A DNA stretch of 16,788 bases from an uncultured Thermoproteales archaeon. GTDB lineage: Archaea > Thermoproteota > Thermoprotei > Thermoproteales > Thermoproteaceae. A program made the translations under genes and the position numbers. This document shows positions 13,855-16,788 of the stretch, piece after piece. The notes beneath the pieces are model-generated. The model was not told the DNA's origin and searched no databases. It worked only from the letters and a program-made list of their open reading frames with translations. Position 1 is the stretch's first letter. Every line of letters starts with the position of its first letter. The DNA lies in the NCBI GenBank assembly GCA_946480885.1, contig CAMLLK010000003.1, forward strand, positions 1 to 16,788, read 5' to 3'.

Positions 13855-13865
13855 TATATAATTTT
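13855..13865 (-). promoter_or_regulatory. TATA-like box of dsrK
   Basis: The minus strand reads AAAATTATATA, centred about 20 nt before the ATG at 13840. That spacing is short, which leaves open a start at the in-frame ATG 13813. Confidence 0.4.
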
Positions 13866-13982
13866 AATAAATTGTTACTAAATTTTCGCTAATAAAAATA
13901 AATCTACATCTAATATATATAGTATGTATAATTAGGATTTTATATTTACAGAGCGTTTTTGATATTAAGATATGGAGCTTTT

Positions 13983-13989
13983 AAAAAAA
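13983..13989 (-). terminator. T-run terminator of dsrC
   Basis: Seven T in a row on the minus strand begin about 7 nt after the dsrC TAA, suggesting dsrC is a single-gene transcript separate from dsrK. Confidence 0.4.
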
Positions 13990-13995
13990 TCTTAT

Positions 13996-14358
13996 TTAGA
14001 CACAGCCAGTTGGCTTTGGTGCACCAGCTACTTTACACGCGCCGTGGGCAGGCCCAGACGGGAAAAGTTGGTATATCTGCTCGAGCGTGAAGCCGGTCTC
14101 TTTAGTTAACATCTTTATGGGGGGACAAGAGCCGAAAGTCTCCCAGTACTCTCTTAGATATCTTATAACTTTCCAATGGTCCTCCGTCAGTTGGGAAATG
14201 CCTTCAACCTCTTTGGCCAACCACTCCGCCACTTTTTCATCCCAGTCCTCTGTGTTCTGTAAAAAACAGTCCTCGTCGAGTATTACAGTCTTTCCGTCTA
14301 CTGTGTACTGGCCTGGACATTTAACCGGCATGTCACTACAATCAACTAACTTTTTCAA
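13996..14358 (-). CDS. dsrC: DsrC, sulfur-carrier partner of dissimilatory sulfite reductase
   Basis: DsrC carries the sulfur of sulfite on a flexible C-terminal arm and is released from DsrAB as a trisulfide. The 120-residue protein shows the DsrC/TusE pattern: VDGKTVILDEDCF near 20-32, a helical core, CPPIKMLTKETGF at 78-90, and the arm HGACKVAGAPKPTGCV. The two conserved arm cysteines are C108 and the penultimate C119, ten residues apart, so this is true DsrC rather than TusE. The frame starts with TTG at 14358. An ATG at 14331 would give 111 residues and begins just before the conserved region. The gene is separate from dsrAB, with a TATA-like box shared with the divergent DsrE gene. Confidence 0.95.
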   Translation of the reverse strand: MKKLVDCSDMPVKCPGQYTVDGKTVILDEDCFLQNTEDWDEKVAEWLAKEVEGISQLTEDHWKVIRYLREYWETFGSCPPIKMLTKETGFTLEQIYQLFPSGPAHGACKVAGAPKPTGCV

Positions 14359-14386
14359 TATTATTCTCTCTCTTTAGAGAACAAAG

Positions 14387-14395
14387 TATTTAAAA
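14387..14395. promoter_or_regulatory. Shared palindromic TATA box between dsrC and the DsrE-family gene
   Basis: TATTTAAAA contains the palindrome TTTAAA at 14389-14394. It lies about 23 nt before the DsrE-family ATG (plus) and about 34 nt before the dsrC TTG (minus). It is the only good box in the 55-bp gap, so both genes may use it. Confidence 0.4.
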
Positions 14396-14413
14396 CATCT
14401 ACATGCCCCCCAC

Positions 14414-14764
14414 ATGGCGGATAAAGTAGCCTTCTTGGCCACAATGCCGCCTGCCGACAGTCCAAGAATTTCGACAATGCTAGGCTATGCACTAGCGGCG
14501 GCTTCAATGGGCTACGACGTGTTGATATTCTGGACTCTCGACGGGGCACATGTGACGAAAAAGAAAGTATTTGAAAAACTAGACCCCCAGATAAGAGAGA
14601 GATTTAAACAATGTCTAGAGATGGGCTGTAAAATGTGGCTCTGTTCCTCAGCCGCTGCAACGTTCGGCATCAAGGAAGAAGACGTAGTAGAGGGAGTGAA
14701 GATCATGGGCATAGCGAGTTTTTACGAATATGCCAGCGAGGCTAAAGTAACGCTCACTTGGTAG
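14414..14764 (+). CDS. DsrE/DsrF-family sulfur-relay protein
   Basis: This 116-residue protein has the DsrE-like alpha/beta fold: KVAFLATM at strand 1, a helix with GYALAAASMGYDVLIFWTLDG, and a C-terminal half with CLEMGCKMWLCSSAAATFGI. Cysteines are C67, C72 and C77. The C77-x8-GI arrangement recalls the active cysteine of DsrE2/DsrE3-type sulfurtransferases. Such proteins bind persulfide sulfur and pass it to TusA or DsrC. The gene is divergent from dsrC across 55 bp and its stop abuts the stop of the 161-residue gene. The subtype is not certain. It is probably leaderless, and no ribosome site is visible. Confidence 0.82.
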   Translation: MADKVAFLATMPPADSPRISTMLGYALAAASMGYDVLIFWTLDGAHVTKKKVFEKLDPQIRERFKQCLEMGCKMWLCSSAAATFGIKEEDVVEGVKIMGIASFYEYASEAKVTLTW

Positions 14765-15250
14765 TCAATAGGGAACTACGTCGACAGCGTCTATAACTCT
14801 GTATTTTTTATTCAAGACTTGTAAATACTCCTCTACATACTCTCTAATCATAAACGAGGCGATTTTACCCCAGTTAAAATAGGCCTTGTCCACAGTCGTG
14901 TTTATCTTAAGTGTAATAAAGCCGGCTGCCCTCCCCTCTTCGCACTGGACTGGGTATATGGCAAATGCAAATTTTGTACTATACCCTGGCCAAGGCACGT
15001 CTTTTATCTCTGCATATTCCTCAGTAATTGTCTCAACGTCGTCGCATTGGCCAACTTCAACTAACACTCTCTTTCTGAGGTCTAAAAACCCCAACATCAA
15101 GGCGTCGCCATCTTTCTGCCAAGTAGACAAAAGATCTAAGTCTTTTATATATAACACTGAAGTGTCTAGCGTTGTTAAGAAGTAGGGGAGTTGGGCAGAA
15201 AAAATTGTAGTTTGCCCAGTGGCCCAGTCGATAAACTCTTGAAATGTCAC
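14765..15250 (-). CDS. 161-residue protein of unknown function in the dsrAB operon
   Basis: I do not recognise a family. The start is GTG at 15250, overlapping the dsrB TGA by 4 bp, so it is translationally coupled to sulfite reductase. The protein is soluble and looks alpha+beta, with hydrophobic strands such as LMLGFLDL, KFAFAIYPV and AGFITLKI, and a C-terminal helix (EYVEEYLQVLNKKY). Two cysteines are visible, C69 and C102. It lacks the winged-helix look of DsrD. A gene named dsrG has been described next to dsrAB in P. islandicum; whether this is the same gene I recall only vaguely and cannot confirm. A role with DsrAB is inferred from position. Confidence 0.8.
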   Translation of the reverse strand: MTFQEFIDWATGQTTIFSAQLPYFLTTLDTSVLYIKDLDLLSTWQKDGDALMLGFLDLRKRVLVEVGQCDDVETITEEYAEIKDVPWPGYSTKFAFAIYPVQCEEGRAAGFITLKINTTVDKAYFNWGKIASFMIREYVEEYLQVLNKKYRVIDAVDVVPY

Positions 15251-16392
15251 ACCGCGTCTCTCAATCTCTTGTATACATCTCCCCTACTTCTAAACGACAG
15301 GAACGACCTGGCGAACTCAGGCACTCTCTGGTAGTAGTCGTGTATCTCCTTAACGCCCACCAGCTCTAAGAACTTCGACCACCCCACTCTGTCGATAAAA
15401 TCTGCCAACCTCTCGCCGGGATTTGCGTGTTCTCTCCACACCTCAACCACGTGCTTCACCACGGCGACAATTTCCTCATACTTCGGCGGGTTGGCGGGGA
15501 GCCACGGTATTAATACTCTCGCCAGTCTAGGCCCGCTGCCTGTGTTAGAAAGTCTGCCGCCCACTAATATCGCAACGCCTACGTTCTCTGGATCGTAGTC
15601 AAAGGCATCGCAGTTTTCTTTACAACGGGCACAGTTAATACACTTGTCGCCAATTAATACCAACTTCACTTTATCGCCCTCTCTCCTCAAACTCAACGCC
15701 CCAGTGGGGCAGACTTGGACTAAGAAGATCTGACTCTCTTGAATCTTAGCCAAAGCTCTAGGCGGCGGTAGACACATACCTATGACCTCTTCTCTTATTT
15801 TAGGCGGGGCGCCCCACTGGCCAACAATTGCAATATCTATCGCCGTGCCGCCGGCGCATAAGGCAGGACAGCCCGAGACGAAGATTCTTAACTTCGCCGG
15901 GAGTTTCGCCTCGCTGTAATAAGGCGCCAAAGCGTCGCCAAGCGCTTTTGAAATACTAGGCGAATCTACTACTGCAGTAGTACACGTCAGATACGCAGTA
16001 CATGAATTTATACCCCAGAGAGAGTTCTTCCACCCACCCACTGGGAACCCCCTCTTCTCCACCTCTTCTTTTATCTTCAGAGCCTTGTCGAGAGAGTCTG
16101 TTAAAATCTCTAAATTGCCCGCCATAGTTACTCTCAACGCGCCGATTCCCAACTTATCGGCGAGGTCTACAAACCATTCTAAAGTGTCAGCGCTCATACG
16201 CGCATTCGGCGGCGTAGCCACCTTCACTGTAAATATTCTATCTCCAGTCTCTGAGATATGTTCAATTATGCCACTGCCGTGGAACTTCCTATCCACCCAC
16301 CTCCCGTAGTTCTTTAACACCTTCTCAGGTAAAAACTTCTCCAAGTCTACAGGAAATACTTTCTGTAATCTAGCAGCCTTCGGCGACGTCAT
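15247..16392 (-). CDS. dsrB: Dissimilatory sulfite reductase beta subunit
   Basis: DsrAB reduces sulfite with electrons delivered to sirohaem and [4Fe-4S] clusters, giving sulfur bound to DsrC. The 381-residue length matches known DsrB. Cysteines for the sirohaem-linked cluster are C131 and C137 (C-x5-C) and C175 and C179 (GCPALC, C-x3-C). An inserted ferredoxin domain follows with C228 (VCPTGALS) and C251/C254/C257 (CINCARC), plus C261. The stretch GVAILVGGRLSNTGSGP is the C-terminal sulfite/nitrite-reductase repeat. The ATG overlaps the dsrA stop by 4 bp and the stop overlaps the 161-residue gene by 4 bp, giving a tight operon. Confidence 0.97.
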   Translation of the reverse strand: MTSPKAARLQKVFPVDLEKFLPEKVLKNYGRWVDRKFHGSGIIEHISETGDRIFTVKVATPPNARMSADTLEWFVDLADKLGIGALRVTMAGNLEILTDSLDKALKIKEEVEKRGFPVGGWKNSLWGINSCTAYLTCTTAVVDSPSISKALGDALAPYYSEAKLPAKLRIFVSGCPALCAGGTAIDIAIVGQWGAPPKIREEVIGMCLPPPRALAKIQESQIFLVQVCPTGALSLRREGDKVKLVLIGDKCINCARCKENCDAFDYDPENVGVAILVGGRLSNTGSGPRLARVLIPWLPANPPKYEEIVAVVKHVVEVWREHANPGERLADFIDRVGWSKFLELVGVKEIHDYYQRVPEFARSFLSFRSRGDVYKRLRDAV

Positions 16393-16788
16393 ACCCTCCC
16401 CTTCAGCTGTTCTGCAAATGATAGAAATCTCTCTCTAACCTCTTTAGACAACACTGCGTATGGTATCTCGTCAGGCATCTTGCTAGTGGAGACCGGCATC
16501 CCCTCCAGTTTAATCCCCGCCTTTTCAATAAATTTATCTAACCCAATTTGCATTACATAGTCCCCAAGTCTATACTTCGGCTGCGCCTCGGCCTCCCACG
16601 GCCCGATTACTTTAAAAGTTAAATCAATGGCGTCTTTAATTTGGTCCGGTTGTAGATAGCCGATAAACGCGCCAAGCTTTGGCCCAAACCTCCCCTTAGA
16701 GCCGCCCCCTATTACCACCGCCACTTTCCTCTTCTTCCCTGGCTTTATTGCTGGGAAGGCTGTTCTAATACAGTGCATTGACTTTTTA
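16389..16788 (-). CDS. dsrA: Dissimilatory sulfite reductase alpha subunit, C-terminal part only
   Basis: The frame enters from the right edge and ends with TGA at 16389-16391. About 132 C-terminal residues are visible. SMHCIRTAFPAIKPG, with a cysteine that ends the ferredoxin set of DsrA, is followed by VAVVIGGGSKGRFGPKLG, matching the C-terminal sulfite/nitrite-reductase repeat of DsrA. The ATG inside the frame at 16778 is internal, because the frame stays open upstream of it to the window edge. Full DsrA is usually about 400-440 residues, so roughly 70% of the gene lies outside. Confidence 0.93.
   Translation of the reverse strand, partial: KKSMHCIRTAFPAIKPGKKRKVAVVIGGGSKGRFGPKLGAFIGYLQPDQIKDAIDLTFKVIGPWEAEAQPKYRLGDYVMQIGLDKFIEKAGIKLEGMPVSTSKMPDEIPYAVLSKEVRERFLSFAEQLKGRV

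Noticed and set aside
16389..16778. A free-standing 129-residue gene starting at ATG 16778
   Set aside because: The frame stays open to the window edge and the text matches the C-terminal part of DsrA, so the ATG is internal.
1..16788. tRNA, rRNA or CRISPR arrays
   Set aside because: No cloverleaf, rRNA-like stretch or regularly spaced repeats were seen on reading either strand; an intron-bearing tRNA could still be missed by eye.

Overview
The window looks like the sulfate/sulfite respiration region of a hyperthermophilic crenarchaeon of the Thermoproteales, most likely a Pyrobaculum. The evidence is archaeal-type Sat, AprBA and DsrAB proteins, many apparently leaderless genes with a TATA-like box about 22-27 nt before the start codon, 4-bp ATGA/GTGA gene overlaps, and a fully matched AAGGAGGTG ribosome site before sat. 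The DNA looks AT-leaning for the genus, which would suit P. islandicum better than its GC-rich relatives. That species call is inference: no composition was counted and no search was run.

Layout from left to right. Positions 1-1943 (minus strand) hold a cobyrinate a,c-diamide synthase/DsrN-like amidase cut by the window edge, an 81-residue unknown protein, and a 115-residue unknown protein coupled to sat. Positions 1940-6923 (minus) hold sat (ATP sulfurylase), then a four-gene unit read aprB-aprA-tauE-DUF1634. Positions 7009-9795 (plus, divergent from aprB) hold a NarI/QmoC/DsrM-like membrane protein, a YeiH-type putative sulfate transporter and a single-helix small protein. Positions 9802-11387 (minus) hold a sulfide:quinone oxidoreductase followed by a DUF1641 protein. 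Positions 11388-12376 hold a possible small RNA, a small zinc-ribbon protein and what looks like the ruin of an IS200/IS605-type tnpB. Positions 12377-16788 hold dsrK (minus), dsrC (minus), a DsrE-family gene (plus), and the minus-strand operon dsrA (cut by the right edge)-dsrB-161-residue unknown.

How the genes fit together: the YeiH-type and TauE-type carriers would move sulfate or sulfite across the membrane. Sat activates sulfate to APS, AprBA reduces APS to sulfite and AMP, and DsrAB with DsrC reduces sulfite to a DsrC-bound trisulfide. DsrK with a haem b membrane subunit would return electrons from the quinone pool to DsrC. The CbiA/DsrN-like enzyme may amidate the sirohaem of DsrAB, and the DsrE-family protein probably handles protein-bound sulfur. 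The quinone oxidoreductase would let the same cell oxidise sulfide. No qmoA, qmoB, dsrJ, dsrO or dsrP is present, so electron delivery seems to use fewer parts than in well-studied bacterial sulfate reducers, unless those genes lie elsewhere. The least explained parts are the four small proteins embedded in this machinery (81, 115, 161 and 72 residues) and the hairpin-bearing gap at 11388-11618.
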